This document shows positions 8,151 to 17,653 of a stretch of DNA of 64,000 nt, one piece after another (positions within the stretch are counted from its first letter, which is position 1; each line of letters begins with the position of its first letter). The notes under the pieces are model-generated. The model was not told the origin of the DNA. It did not search any database and was given only the letters and a program-made list of their open reading frames with translations. Location of the stretch: positions 372,001 through 436,000 of the forward strand of contig NZ_CP039888.1 of NCBI RefSeq assembly GCF_005221325.1. The letters run 5' to 3'. The DNA is from Agrobacterium tumefaciens. Lineage in GTDB: Bacteria; Pseudomonadota; Alphaproteobacteria; Rhizobiales; Rhizobiaceae. The translations under genes and the position numbers were made by a program.

Positions 8151-11100
8151 TCAGTTGGCAAGAACCCGCTGCGACGGAAAGGTGATTTCCACCAACGTGC
8201 CTTCATTCGGCGTGGAGGTGATGGAAAAATTCGCCCGGTTGGCGTCCACCATGGCCTTGGTCAGCGGCAGGCCAAGCCCGGTGCCGTCGCCCCGCACGCG
8301 CTTGCCTGACGACGCCACCTGCCGGAACGGCTTCATCGCCTGCTCCAGTTCCGCCCGCGTCATGCCGATGCCCGTGTCGCGGATGCGCAGCGAAACGCTG
8401 CCATTGGCCTCATAGGCCGTGGAAACGACGATCTGGCCGCCCGACGGCGTGAAACGGATGGCGTTCGACAGGATGTTCAGCACGATCTGCTTGATCGAGC
8501 GCAGGTCGGCGACGATCTGCGGCACGGATTGCGCCAGCGCCGTGCGGATGATGACGCGCTGGTTGTTGGCCTGCGGCTGCACCAGCGAGACCGCCTCGGC
8601 GACCGTCTCATTGAGCGGTACGGCGATGAAATCCACATCCATCTGCCCGGCCTCGATCTTGGAAATATCGAGGAGATCATTGACGATATCGAGCACATGC
8701 CGGCCCGAACGGCCGATATCATTGGCATATTCCACATAACGCGGATTGCCGATCGGCCCGAAACGTTCGGTCGCCATCATGTCGGAGAAGCCGATGATGG
8801 CGTTGAGCGGCGTGCGGATTTCGTGGCTGACGCGCGCGAGGAAATCGGTCTTGTGCGCATTGGCGGTTTCCGCCGCGCGCTTGGCGTTGCGCAACTCTTC
8901 TTCCGTGCGTTTCCACTGGGTGATGTCACGGATGACGGCGCAATAGCCGTGCGAGGATTTCAGCCGGCCGATGGTCATGAACAGTGGCAGGAAACCGCCG
9001 GAGGCCTCGCGGCCGATCACTTCGCGGCCGTCGTTCAGCACGCTGGCGACACCATTATTGGCGAGACCGGAGAGATAGTCGAGCACGGCCCGCTGGCTCT
9101 CATGGGCAAAGAGCGTCACGAAGGGCTTGCCGGCGATTTCGCCATTATCATAATTGAACAGCGCGCTGGCGGACCGGTTGAGCGAGCGGATTTCGCCGTC
9201 GTCGCCCAGAAGCACCACGCCATCGGTGGCGGTTTCCAGAATGGAATGCAGCTCTTCCATTTCGCCCTGCAACAGGGAGAGGCTGCCTGCCTCGGGATTT
9301 TCCGCCGTGTTTTCATTGGCCGCCGTAACCGGTGCCAGCTTTTCTTCCAGCGGAACCAGCGACAGCATCAGCGCCTTCGTCTCTTCCCAACGGATGGACT
9401 GCAGCCGCGCCTTGACCGGGATGATGTCGTTTTCGGCGCTGACGACGACCATGCCGCCCTCATTGTCAGGCATATCCTCCAGCTCCTGCCGCTGCAGCAG
9501 TGCTTCCAGCCCGCCAACCTCTTCCAGCTCAGTCAGCGAGGTGTAACCCGTCAGTCGCAGGAAGTCGGGATTGGCGTGGATCAGCCTGTCACCGGCATGC
9601 ACCAGAAGCGCCACCGGCATCTGATCCAGCGTCTCGGCCGTCAGCGCACTGGCGGCACGAACGGGCGGGCTCACCATGGAGGCCGCGAGATCGGCAACCG
9701 GATGCTCGTCGGTGGTGGCCACCTGCTTTTCGTCAGAAGCAGTTTCATCGGTGGTACGAACGGGTGCGGGCTGTTCTCCGCGAACATAATCGGCAAAAAG
9801 ATCGTCTTCTTCCGCCGGTTCAGTTGTTTCTGCGTCGTTGCCAGTGTCGGAAGAGGCGCTTTCGGCGGTCTCCGGCGCGATGTCTTGCTGGATATCCTCA
9901 ACGACCGGCTCGGCGGAAATTCCTTCCGCATCCGCCTCGTGTTTTTCCTCCGATGCCGTATCTGATGGCGCCATATCCGACGGCGCGAGCGCCCGGCCAA
10001 TTTCGCGGAAGGCGGCTTGCTCGCCAGCGGTTAGTCCCTCGCGGGAGCGCGAACGGCGCTCCTCCAGATGGACGACCTTGTCGGAATAGGATGGTTCGGA
10101 CGCTGGCGCGGCTATTGGCGCTTCGAACTCCAGCGAGGTCTCATCATCAAGCAGTTCTTCCGCCAGAACCTCGTTGGTAGCGTCGTCTGCCACATCGACG
10201 CTTACTGCCGGTTCATCAGGCAGCGCTGCGTGCGGATTGTCGTCGGTCTCATCGTCTTCATCGATAAAAGCCAGCAATTCATGGCTTTCATCTTCGGCGG
10301 ACGGCTGCGGCAAAACCTCTGCCAAATCCGCCTCTTCGCTGTTCAGGAAGGTCAGTCCTGTGGCGTGCGGGTCTTCGGTGGCATCCGCGAGGCGCACGAT
10401 GCCGAAACCGCGGAAACCGTCAAATTCGCGCGCACGCGTATAGGTGGGCAGGGCGGCGAGATCGATCGGCACCATCAGCGAGGTGCCTTCCACCGGCCAG
10501 TAGATCGTCTTGCCCGACCAGGTGTCACGCCGGCCGAGAAGCTCGCGGATCTTGCCATCAGGGTCGAGATTGAACAGGGCCGCGACATCGGCAAAGCCCA
10601 TGCCTTCCACGGCCGCCGCCTTAGCGCCCACCGCTTCCGCAAATTCATGCGAAATCGAGCTGAAACGCCCTTCGGCGTCGATTTTCCAGACAAAGCGGGA
10701 GGCGCGCGCACCGGCATTAAAGACGAAAGGCTGTGATTCTTCGCCGGTGCCGATGTCTGCCTGGGTCGCTCTGTCCTCGTCCGCCGTCGCAGCTTCTGCT
10801 GCCGGGGTTTCGGCGATTTCTTCGTCCGCGACTGCGCTTTCGGTGGCCGGAACCTCTACGGTATAATCCTCTGCGACCGTCCGCTGGATCGAGGGTGCAG
10901 CCGCTTCATCGGCATCGAGTTCGAATAGGTCCGCAATGTCGTCGGTCATCGCCACATTGGCGGCGGCATCCGCATCCCGCACGGGAAGCTCTGACGGTAC
11001 TTCCGCGGTGTCTTCCGGCATCAGCGGAACGCTGTCTTCATCCGGTTCCGCTGCCACGTCCTCTTCGGAATCGGACGGCAGTTCCTGCACCTCTTCCACA

Positions 11101-11957
11101 TCCTCGATGTCCGCAACGGCGTCTAGTACAGAATCGAAAGAAGTGGTTGCGGCGACAACAGGTGCCGTCTCCGCAACCGGAGAAGCGGGCTCGGCGGCGG
11201 CCGGGATTTCCTGTGGCTTCTCTTCGGCAAAACCCCTGTCTTCGGAAAAACCACTGTCTTCTGCAAACCCATTGACGGGATCGAGCGTCCCGAGCGCGGT
11301 TTCCACCACGAACAGCAGGTTCAGTTCGGGCGATGTCGTGATCTGGCCGGTGGCGGCGGGCAGATAACCTTTACCAGTCGGAACCGGGCGTTTGACGAGG
11401 TGACCGGACTGGCCGGCGGCCATTTTGACAAGCGTGCGGGCGGTATGCGGCGTGATGCCGAGCGACGAAAAGCCTGAAGAGGCGACAATGATCTCATTGT
11501 CACCGTTCAGGACTGCCATATGAATATCCGGATCGTCAAACCCTTCGATCATGCGCCGGGCGCATTCGGCCACGTCGGGCGCGGCCTGATCGGTGAGGGC
11601 GGAAAACAGGATGGCCGGGTGGCCGGGTTCCGCTTCGATGATCTCCGCGCGGGCGGTGACGGCAAGGCTGCGGAAACCCGAAGTGATGCGAATGGTAAAC
11701 GGCAGGCCGTCTCCGGCTTTCGAAAGCCGCGCCGCCGTGGCTGCCAATTGCCGGAAGGTCACATCCTGGCGTTTGGGACCTTGCTCCAGAAAATCGTAAA
11801 CCATCGGCGTGCCGAACAGCGAAGCGCCACGCCCATTGGCCCAGAGAACATTTTGAAGATCGAGCGAAAACAGCGCCATGGCCTCACCGCGCCCGAAACC
11901 TTCACGCACCCGTTCATGCACTGCTATATCGATAAAGGGATACTGGACGGCGGGCAT
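8151..11957 (-). CDS. pdhS1: PdhS-family cell-cycle histidine kinase (PleC/DivJ homologue)
   Basis: A 1268-residue sensor kinase of the DivJ/PleC/PdhS group, which sets DivK phosphorylation and polar asymmetry in Rhizobiales. The C-terminus has the DHp box RVSHEIRTPLNAIIGF (phospho-acceptor His about 1045), an N box (NAIRFTPSGG), G1 (DTGIGM) and G2 (GTGLGL). PAS-like domains lie near residues 25-150, 415-530, 770-840 and 900-1015, separated by long Glu/Asp/Ala-rich linkers (about 230-410 and 540-760). No membrane helix is seen, so it is cytosolic like Brucella PdhS. Start is uncertain: ATG at 11957 or an in-frame TTG at 12020. The symbol rests on my recollection that strain C58 has PdhS1 at this locus. 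Confidence 0.82.
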   Translation of the reverse strand: MPAVQYPFIDIAVHERVREGFGRGEAMALFSLDLQNVLWANGRGASLFGTPMVYDFLEQGPKRQDVTFRQLAATAARLSKAGDGLPFTIRITSGFRSLAVTARAEIIEAEPGHPAILFSALTDQAAPDVAECARRMIEGFDDPDIHMAVLNGDNEIIVASSGFSSLGITPHTARTLVKMAAGQSGHLVKRPVPTGKGYLPAATGQITTSPELNLLFVVETALGTLDPVNGFAEDSGFSEDRGFAEEKPQEIPAAAEPASPVAETAPVVAATTSFDSVLDAVADIEDVEEVQELPSDSEEDVAAEPDEDSVPLMPEDTAEVPSELPVRDADAAANVAMTDDIADLFELDADEAAAPSIQRTVAEDYTVEVPATESAVADEEIAETPAAEAATADEDRATQADIGTGEESQPFVFNAGARASRFVWKIDAEGRFSSISHEFAEAVGAKAAAVEGMGFADVAALFNLDPDGKIRELLGRRDTWSGKTIYWPVEGTSLMVPIDLAALPTYTRAREFDGFRGFGIVRLADATEDPHATGLTFLNSEEADLAEVLPQPSAEDESHELLAFIDEDDETDDNPHAALPDEPAVSVDVADDATNEVLAEELLDDETSLEFEAPIAAPASEPSYSDKVVHLEERRSRSREGLTAGEQAAFREIGRALAPSDMAPSDTASEEKHEADAEGISAEPVVEDIQQDIAPETAESASSDTGNDAETTEPAEEDDLFADYVRGEQPAPVRTTDETASDEKQVATTDEHPVADLAASMVSPPVRAASALTAETLDQMPVALLVHAGDRLIHANPDFLRLTGYTSLTELEEVGGLEALLQRQELEDMPDNEGGMVVVSAENDIIPVKARLQSIRWEETKALMLSLVPLEEKLAPVTAANENTAENPEAGSLSLLQGEMEELHSILETATDGVVLLGDDGEIRSLNRSASALFNYDNGEIAGKPFVTLFAHESQRAVLDYLSGLANNGVASVLNDGREVIGREASGGFLPLFMTIGRLKSSHGYCAVIRDITQWKRTEEELRNAKRAAETANAHKTDFLARVSHEIRTPLNAIIGFSDMMATERFGPIGNPRYVEYANDIGRSGRHVLDIVNDLLDISKIEAGQMDVDFIAVPLNETVAEAVSLVQPQANNQRVIIRTALAQSVPQIVADLRSIKQIVLNILSNAIRFTPSGGQIVVSTAYEANGSVSLRIRDTGIGMTRAELEQAMKPFRQVASSGKRVRGDGTGLGLPLTKAMVDANRANFSITSTPNEGTLVEITFPSQRVLAN

Positions 11958-12273
11958 GTCGAAACCTATTCTGGCACTACCGGACCTTGCGGGCTTCTCG
12001 GCTTCCTCATGAAGCCGCAAAACGTAAACCCGCCAGGCATCACGTTAACAGAATTTTAAATAACTTCACAGCGCGGCCGGGTCCACCGCCCGGTGGATGA
12101 ATCGCCAAATAGAGTTAACATCAACAGGCCCATTCCCGCTTCGCGTTCTCAGTCACCCTATCGAAAAGCACTTGCCTTTCGCAGCCTTTTTTCGCAAAAT
12201 TCGAAGAGGCACTTGCAAATGGGGGAAACACCTTTTATGTCACCCCCCGTGACGCCGCTTCGGCGTTTCATGT
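11958..12273. other. Intergenic region between the kinase gene and tRNA-His
   Basis: This 316-bp divergent region carries the leftward start region of the PdhS-type kinase and the rightward tRNA-His promoter at 12212. A small leader hairpin (GACGCCG CTTC GGCGTT) is at 12251-12267. No further gene is supported. Confidence 0.6.
12212..12240 (+). promoter_or_regulatory. Candidate promoter of tRNA-His
   Basis: CTTGCA (12212-12217), a 17-base spacer and TTATGT (12235-12240) fit the alphaproteobacterial housekeeping pattern (CTTGAC-17-CTATAT). The predicted start near 12247 leaves a leader of about 27 bases with a small hairpin before the mature tRNA. Confidence 0.55.
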
Positions 12274-12350
12274 GCGGTTGTAGCTCAGTTGGTTAGAGCG
12301 CAGGTTTGTGGCACCTGAGGTCGGTGGTTCGACCCCACTCAACCGTACCA
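12274..12350 (+). tRNA. tRNA-His (anticodon GTG)
   Basis: A 77-base cloverleaf with encoded CCA. The acceptor GCGGTTG pairs with CAACCGT (one G-U at position 1-72), the anticodon stem CAGGT/ACCTG frames the loop TTGTGGC, and the T arm contains GGTTCGACC. The base before G1 is T and the discriminator is A73, so there is no encoded G-1. That is the known alphaproteobacterial form of tRNA-His, unlike the G-1/C73 type found in most bacteria. Confidence 0.97.
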
Positions 12351-12403
12351 TTCCCCTCTCCCAGTAAGTTTATATGTCACAAGGACTTACCGGGAGAGGG
12401 GAA
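12351..12403. repeat. Strong inverted repeat directly after tRNA-His
   Basis: A 19-base arm at 12351-12369 (TTCCCCTCTCCCAGTAAGT) pairs with 12385-12403 with one mismatch around a 15-base loop. It begins at the base after the tRNA CCA end. No U-tract follows, so it may be a processing or protection stem, a Rho-linked terminator or a repeat element. Confidence 0.8.
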
Positions 12404-12669
12404 AATTCTCTCCACACCAGCGCCTGTTCATGACTTGCGGATGATCACACAAGTCTCAACGCCGGGCAGGCACGCCTGCCGATTTCGAAAATCCCCGGAA
12501 ATCATTGTCGCGATCATGACGATCCCTATTCAGACTTGGCGAGGCATCAGCCCTTCCCCTGTGCAGCCTGCCAAAAACCATTTGGCTAAAATCGCCTGCG
12601 CTGGTATTGTCCACCCAACGAAACCTTATGAAAGCCAGCAGCATAGCGTCTACGCTTGTGCGCGGCGAA
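12404..12669. other. Intergenic stretch before the Ppx/GppA gene
   Basis: With the hairpin just before it, this makes about 319 bases without a confirmed gene. I see no RNA gene or convincing reading frame on either strand. In-frame TTG (12607) and ATG (12628) codons could extend the phosphatase gene leftward into it. Confidence 0.5.
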
Positions 12670-14259
12670 ATGGACAAGACAGTGATCGACCCCGGAAACG
12701 GCCCAAAGCCGTCGGAACAAGGGGCGTCGGTGGCGAACAAAGGGAAAGCGAAGCGATCCCGTCGTGGCAAGAAACACAAGCGTGACGGTAAGCCCCGTGA
12801 CGCTGTTGTGCTGTCGCATGATGTTGCCGCAGATGTTCCGGCCGGTTCCTCCTACGTATCGGCTCTCGAGCCGGACGCCGAGCCGCGTAAGAGAAAGCGC
12901 CGCAGGCGCTCTCGCGGAAAAGGCACGTCTCAGCAGCCTGCGGCCGCCGTCAACGGAGAGGTGCAGGCTCCAGCCGTACCCGATGGCGCAAATTCATCCT
13001 CCGTGCCGCCCGGTGGCCCGCGAAAATCGCGTAACCGCAAACGCGGCCATCGCGATCCGCGCGGTCGTGACCCGCAGGGCCGTCCGCTGGTTCCCACCCA
13101 TGCGCCGAAACATGTCGGCAAGCAGAACGGCCGTGCTAATGGCTCGGCACAGGAAGCACACCGGTCGCAATCCGAAATCTCCGCCCGCCATGTAGGTCGC
13201 CAGTATGAGAATGGCCAGGAGCCGCCGGCGGATATGTACGCGGCGCTCGATCTCGGCACCAATAATTGCCGCCTGCTGATCGCGCAGCCGACACGGCCCG
13301 GCCAGTTCCGGGTGGTGGATGCCTTTTCGCGCATCGTGCGACTGGGTGAGGGGCTGATATCGAGCGGCCGCCTTTCCGATGATGCGATGGACCGCGCGGT
13401 GGAAGCGCTCAAGGTCTGCTCCTCGAAACTTGCAGGACGCCCGATCAGGCGCATGCGGCTCATCGCCACCGAGGCCTGCCGTGCCGCCTCCAATGGCGAG
13501 GAGTTTCTGGCGCGCGTCACGCGGGAAACGGGGCTGAAGCTCGAAATCATCAGCCGCGAGACGGAAGCCCGGCTTGCGGTCTCCGGCTGCGCATCGCTTG
13601 TCGGGCGTGAAGCGCGCTCCGTCGTGCTGTTCGATATTGGGGGTGGATCGTCGGAAATCGCGGTCATCAAGGTCGGTGAAAACCGCTCGAACCGGCTCGC
13701 CAATCACATCACCCATTGGACCTCTCTGCCGGTCGGTGTCGTCACGCTGTCGGAACGCCACGGTGGCCGCGATGTGACGCCGGATGTTTTTGCGGCGATG
13801 GTGCGAGAGGTCGAAGGCCTGCTGGATGCCTTCCATTGCCCGCCGCTCGCGCCGCAATTGCATCATGAGGATTTTCATCTGATCGGAACCTCGGGCACGG
13901 TTACGACGCTTGCGGGCGTCCATCTCGATCTGCCGCGATATGATCGCCGCAAGGTGGATGGCCTCTGGCTTTCCGATGCCGAGGTAACGGCCATGCAGGA
14001 CAAGTTGCTGGCATGGGATTTCGCCGGCCGCGCCGCCAATGCCTGCATCGGGCCTGATAGGGCCGATCTGGTTCTGGCCGGCTGCGCGATCCTCGAGGCC
14101 ATTCGCCGCCGCTGGCCCGCCCGCCGCATGCGCGTGGCCGATCGTGGCCTGCGCGAAGGGCTTTTGACGGATATGATGGCGGATGACGGCGCATGGCGGC
14201 GCAACCGTATAAGGCGCATGCAGATGGTACGGCAGGACAGAACGGAAGGTTTGACATGA
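12670..14259 (+). CDS. Ppx/GppA-family phosphatase with long basic N-terminal extension
   Basis: A 529-residue member of the exopolyphosphatase/pppGpp phosphatase family (ASKHA fold). The catalytic domain starts near residue 188 with [16 protein letters not shown] and continues with [12 protein letters not shown] and [14 protein letters not shown], the phosphate-binding loops. Before it lies a low-complexity, Arg/Lys-rich, probably disordered region ([23 protein letters not shown]) not found in E. coli Ppx or GppA. I chose the ATG at 12670; 12628 (ATG) and 12607 (TTG) are possible. Substrate (polyphosphate or pppGpp) cannot be decided. Its stop overlaps the rlmE start (ATGA), so the two are translationally coupled. 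Confidence 0.85.
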   Translation: MDKTVIDPGNGPKPSEQGASVANKGKAKRSRRGKKHKRDGKPRDAVVLSHDVAADVPAGSSYVSALEPDAEPRKRKRRRRSRGKGTSQQPAAAVNGEVQAPAVPDGANSSSVPPGGPRKSRNRKRGHRDPRGRDPQGRPLVPTHAPKHVGKQNGRANGSAQEAHRSQSEISARHVGRQYENGQEPPADMYAALDLGTNNCRLLIAQPTRPGQFRVVDAFSRIVRLGEGLISSGRLSDDAMDRAVEALKVCSSKLAGRPIRRMRLIATEACRAASNGEEFLARVTRETGLKLEIISRETEARLAVSGCASLVGREARSVVLFDIGGGSSEIAVIKVGENRSNRLANHITHWTSLPVGVVTLSERHGGRDVTPDVFAAMVREVEGLLDAFHCPPLAPQLHHEDFHLIGTSGTVTTLAGVHLDLPRYDRRKVDGLWLSDAEVTAMQDKLLAWDFAGRAANACIGPDRADLVLAGCAILEAIRRRWPARRMRVADRGLREGLLTDMMADDGAWRRNRIRRMQMVRQDRTEGLT

Positions 14260-14996
14260 GCAAGGCGCCGACAAGCACCAATCGCACCGGCCGCAAGATC
14301 GGCCAGAAGGTCAAGAAGACCAAGCTCAAGGCCTCGTCGCGCCGCTGGCTGGAGCGTCATATCAATGACCCCTATGTGCAGCGCGCCAAGCTGGAAGGTT
14401 ATCGCGCCCGCGCCGCCTTCAAGCTTTTGGAAATCAACGACAAGCATCAGATTCTGAAGGGTGCGACCCGCATCATCGACCTTGGTGCCGCACCCGGAAG
14501 CTGGTCGCAGATCGCCTCCAAGGTGACGGATTCGACCGAGGACGATATTCGCGTCGCGGCCATCGATTTCCTCGAAATCGATCCGATCCCCGGCGTGAAG
14601 ATCCTGCAGCTCGACTTCCTCGACCCGACCGCACCCGACCAGCTGATGGAAGCCGTTGGCGGCACGCCCGATCTGGTCTTGTCGGATATGGCAGCGCCAA
14701 CCACGGGCCACCAGAAGACCGACCACATCCGCACCATGCATCTGTGCGAAGTCGCTGCCGATTTCGCGGTTCAGGTGCTGGCGGAAGGCGGCCATTTCCT
14801 CGCCAAGACCTTTCAGGGCGGCACGGAAAAGGCATTGCTTGATATGCTGAAGAAGAACTTCAAGCAGGTTCTGCATATCAAGCCGGCGTCGTCACGCTCG
14901 GAATCGGTCGAGATGTTCCTGCTTGCCAAGCACTTCAAGGGCCGCAGACACGAGCCCGCAATCGATGCCGACGCTGAAGAGGCGACTGACGACTGA
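14256..14996 (+). CDS. rlmE: 23S rRNA (uridine(2552)-2'-O)-methyltransferase
   Basis: A 246-residue SAM-dependent methyltransferase of the RrmJ/FtsJ family, which 2'-O-methylates U2552 in the A-loop of 23S rRNA late in 50S assembly. The SAM motif is [13 protein letters not shown] (about residue 73). [12 protein letters not shown] carries the catalytic Asp, and LAKTFQGG the catalytic Lys; the first Lys of the K-D-K-E tetrad is near RAAFKLLE. The N-terminal 40 residues are basic. The ATG overlaps the stop of the upstream phosphatase. The MFS gene converges with no spacer. Confidence 0.94.
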   Translation: MSKAPTSTNRTGRKIGQKVKKTKLKASSRRWLERHINDPYVQRAKLEGYRARAAFKLLEINDKHQILKGATRIIDLGAAPGSWSQIASKVTDSTEDDIRVAAIDFLEIDPIPGVKILQLDFLDPTAPDQLMEAVGGTPDLVLSDMAAPTTGHQKTDHIRTMHLCEVAADFAVQVLAEGGHFLAKTFQGGTEKALLDMLKKNFKQVLHIKPASSRSESVEMFLLAKHFKGRRHEPAIDADAEEATDD

Positions 14997-16394
14997 TCAC
15001 TCCGCCGGTTGCGAAACCTTGCCGCGGTGGCCGGAGACGGCCGCCCCGGCATTGCCGTCCATGCGGATGATCGGCACGATGGCGAACAGCGAGACGAGCG
15101 CGACGATCGTAAAGGCGATGTGGAAATCGGCAAGCTGCAGATGCGTGCCTGACATCATGCTGCTGACTTCCAGAATAGAAGCGGCGAAAGCCACGCCCAG
15201 CGCCAGGCTGATCTGTTGCAGCACCGAGGCCATCGAGGTCGCCTGGCTGGCCTGGCTGTCCTCGATATCGGAATAGCTCAGCGCATTCGATCCGGTGAAG
15301 AAGAAGGATCGAGCAAATCCCGCCGTGACCAGGAAGACCATGATCAGCGGATAGGGCGTTTCCGGGGTGAAAAAGCTGTTGGCAAGCGTCGTGAACGCGC
15401 CGACGCCGCCGGCCCCGATCAGTGTCGAGCGAAACCCCGTTGCCGCAAACACCCGCTTGGCCATGAATTTCGTGGTGATAGCGCCGATGGCGCCGGCAAA
15501 GGTGATCATGCCTGATTGGAACGGGTTGAGCCCGAAACCGATCTGCAACATCAGCGGCATCAGGAAGGGGATTGCGCCCGTGGAAATGCGGAAAACGGTG
15601 CCGCCGACGGAGGCCGCCCGGAAGGTCGCGTTCTGGAAAATGCGGAAATCCAGAATGGGGGCAGGGTGGCGCGCGGCGTGGCGCATGTAAAGAAAACCGC
15701 AGATAAACCCGATGATCGTCGAGGCGATACCGATGGCGGGCGGTAGGGCCGGAAGGCTGACCACCGACACGCCGAATACGACGCCCGAGGCGGCGATGCC
15801 GGACAGAACGAACCCCTTGCCGTCCATCGGCGGTGGATTGGTGGTTTCGATTTCCGGCAGGAAGATCGTCGACAGCCAGATGCCGATGATGCCGATGGGC
15901 ACGTTAATGAGGAAAATCCAGTGCCATGAAAAATAGGTGGTGATGAAGCCGCCGATCGGTGGGCCGGTGAGCGGCCCTACAAGCCCCGGTATCGTCAATA
16001 GCGCCATGGCGGAGACGAGTTCGCTGCGCTTGGTCGTGCGCAGCAGCACGAGACGGCCAACGGGCGTCATCATTGCTCCCCCCATGCCCTGCAGGAAACG
16101 CGACAGCACGAATTCGAATACCGAGGACGAGACCGCGCAGCAGATTGACCCGACCACGAAAACGCCGATAGCGAAACGGAAGATTTTCTTCGCGCCGTAT
16201 TTGTCGGCCATCCAGCCGCTGATGGGAATGAAGATCGCCAGCGCCACCATATAGGCCGTCAACGCCAGCTTCAGCGTGATCGGGCCGACATGGAGGTCTT
16301 TTGCAATCGCCGGGAGCGAGGTGGCGATGACGGTGGAGTCCATCTGCTCCATGAAGAGAGCGACTGCGAGGATCAGGGGAATGATGCGATTCAT
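14997..16394 (-). CDS. MFS drug-export permease, DHA2 (EmrB/QacA) type
   Basis: A 465-residue inner-membrane protein with about 14 hydrophobic segments. The start MNRIIPLILAVALFMEQMD followed by TVIATSLPAIA is the usual beginning of DHA2 drug:proton antiporters, and GWMADKYGAKK is the loop 2-3 motif A. I chose the ATG at 16394; an in-frame TTG at 16424 would add 10 residues. Its stop abuts the rlmE stop. It is divergent from the Tat-exported hydrolase at 16601. Substrate unknown; no adjacent EmrA-like adaptor gene is present, so export may be only across the inner membrane. Confidence 0.88.
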   Translation of the reverse strand: MNRIIPLILAVALFMEQMDSTVIATSLPAIAKDLHVGPITLKLALTAYMVALAIFIPISGWMADKYGAKKIFRFAIGVFVVGSICCAVSSSVFEFVLSRFLQGMGGAMMTPVGRLVLLRTTKRSELVSAMALLTIPGLVGPLTGPPIGGFITTYFSWHWIFLINVPIGIIGIWLSTIFLPEIETTNPPPMDGKGFVLSGIAASGVVFGVSVVSLPALPPAIGIASTIIGFICGFLYMRHAARHPAPILDFRIFQNATFRAASVGGTVFRISTGAIPFLMPLMLQIGFGLNPFQSGMITFAGAIGAITTKFMAKRVFAATGFRSTLIGAGGVGAFTTLANSFFTPETPYPLIMVFLVTAGFARSFFFTGSNALSYSDIEDSQASQATSMASVLQQISLALGVAFAASILEVSSMMSGTHLQLADFHIAFTIVALVSLFAIVPIIRMDGNAGAAVSGHRGKVSQPAE

Positions 16395-16600
16395 GGGACT
16401 GCCTGCGGCTTTCCGCTGCGACAAGGGATATCGCCGTTCCTCCTACGCCTGATAGGCGGGCTTGCCAACACGTTAATTATCAATTTCTCAAGTTCCGATC
16501 AAACCTGCGTGAGGCCGGTTTTCTTGCAACTTTCTCGCTCTATTGTCCGTTGGGTGGGATCAGTTGGCGATCACGGCCAGTTGGCGATATCGGAGACAAG

Positions 16601-17605
16601 ATGATGACCCAATCCTTGAGCATGAGCAGACGTGGCCTCATCGGTGCGGCCGGCGCCAGCGTTCTCGGCGCGCCGCTGTTGATGGCGCGCGGCGCAAACG
16701 CCCAGACCAACCAGCCGCAGACCTCCATGGAGATAAAACACGCCATGCCACCGGAAACCAACCGCTTCAAGCTCGGCAATTTCGAGGTGCTGGTCGTCAA
16801 GGACGGCTCGCGCGCCGCGCCCAATCCGGGTGAGACCTTCGGCACGGACCAGTCGGCGGAGACGGTGGGTAAATTGCTGGAAGACAATTTTCTGCCGAAG
16901 GATCAGTTCGTCAATTCCTTCTCGCCGGTTCTGATCAATACCGGCTCCGATCTCGTGTTGTTCGACACGGGTTTCGGCGAGGCTGGCCGCGGTGCAGGTA
17001 ATGGCCGCCTGACCGAAGGCATGGCTGCGGCCGGTTATACGCCCGAGGACGTGACCGTGGTGGTGCTGACCCATATGCATGGCGACCATATTGGCGGCCT
17101 TATGGAAAAGGGTGCGCCGGCTTTTTCGAAAGCGCGTTATGTCTTCGGCCAGGCGGAATATGATTTCTGGACGGATGAGAAGCGTGCAGGCACCCCTGCC
17201 GAAGGTGGGCAGAAGGGCGTTCTTGCCAACGTCAAGCCGCTGGCGGAAAAGGCGACCTTCATCGGTGATGGCGTCAATGTGGTCTCCGGCATCACCGGCG
17301 TTGCGGCGTTTGGCCATTCGCCCGGACACATGATCTTCCGCGTCGAATCGGAAGGCAAGCAGCTGATCCTCACGGCGGATACCGCTAACCATTTCGTCCT
17401 GTCGCTACAGAGGCCGGACTGGGAGGTGAAATTCGACATGGACAAGGCGGCTGCCGCCGCGACCCGCAGAAAAGTCTATGACATGATCGCCACCGACCGG
17501 TTGCCTTTCCTCGGTTACCATATGCCTTTCCCTTCTGTCGGTTACGCGGAAAAGCTGGATACGGGTTATCGTTTTGTGCCGAAATCCTACCAGTTCGACA
17601 TATGA
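16601..17605 (+). CDS. Tat-exported metallo-beta-lactamase-fold hydrolase
   Basis: A 334-residue MBL-fold protein. A twin-arginine signal (MSRRGLIGAAG followed by a hydrophobic run, to about residue 37) suggests folded export to the periplasm. The metal site is THMHGDHIGG (HxHxDH), with later FGHSPGH and LTADTAN supplying further ligands. The ATG at 16601 has a CGGAGA ribosome site. The fold resembles N-acyl homoserine lactonases and related hydrolases, but substrate cannot be assigned. A direct repeat of CAGTTGGCGAT at 16561 and 16578 lies before the start. The divergent neighbour is an MFS exporter. Confidence 0.85.
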   Translation: MMTQSLSMSRRGLIGAAGASVLGAPLLMARGANAQTNQPQTSMEIKHAMPPETNRFKLGNFEVLVVKDGSRAAPNPGETFGTDQSAETVGKLLEDNFLPKDQFVNSFSPVLINTGSDLVLFDTGFGEAGRGAGNGRLTEGMAAAGYTPEDVTVVVLTHMHGDHIGGLMEKGAPAFSKARYVFGQAEYDFWTDEKRAGTPAEGGQKGVLANVKPLAEKATFIGDGVNVVSGITGVAAFGHSPGHMIFRVESEGKQLILTADTANHFVLSLQRPDWEVKFDMDKAAAAATRRKVYDMIATDRLPFLGYHMPFPSVGYAEKLDTGYRFVPKSYQFDI

Positions 17606-17653
17606 TGCATGTCGCGCAAAAGTGTTAAGCGGTTTTGCGATGACGACATGCAT
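17605..17653. repeat. Palindromic Rhizobiaceae-type intergenic element (RIME-like)
   Basis: ATGCATGTCGCGCAAAA (17605-17621) faces TTTTGCG-ATGA-CGACATGCAT (17633-17653). I recall very similar sequences many times between rhizobial genes, and their layout resembles the RIME/ABC intergenic mosaic elements. The element begins at the last base of the upstream stop codon. Confidence 0.6.

Noticed and set aside
8529..9965. 478-codon plus-strand open frame opposite the histidine kinase
   Set aside because: It is antisense to the PAS and kinase domains, with no ribosome site and no recognisable motif.
12274..12403. Integration site of a genomic island at tRNA-His
   Set aside because: No integrase gene and no direct repeat of the tRNA 3' end are seen; the following genes (ppx, rlmE) are ordinary core genes.
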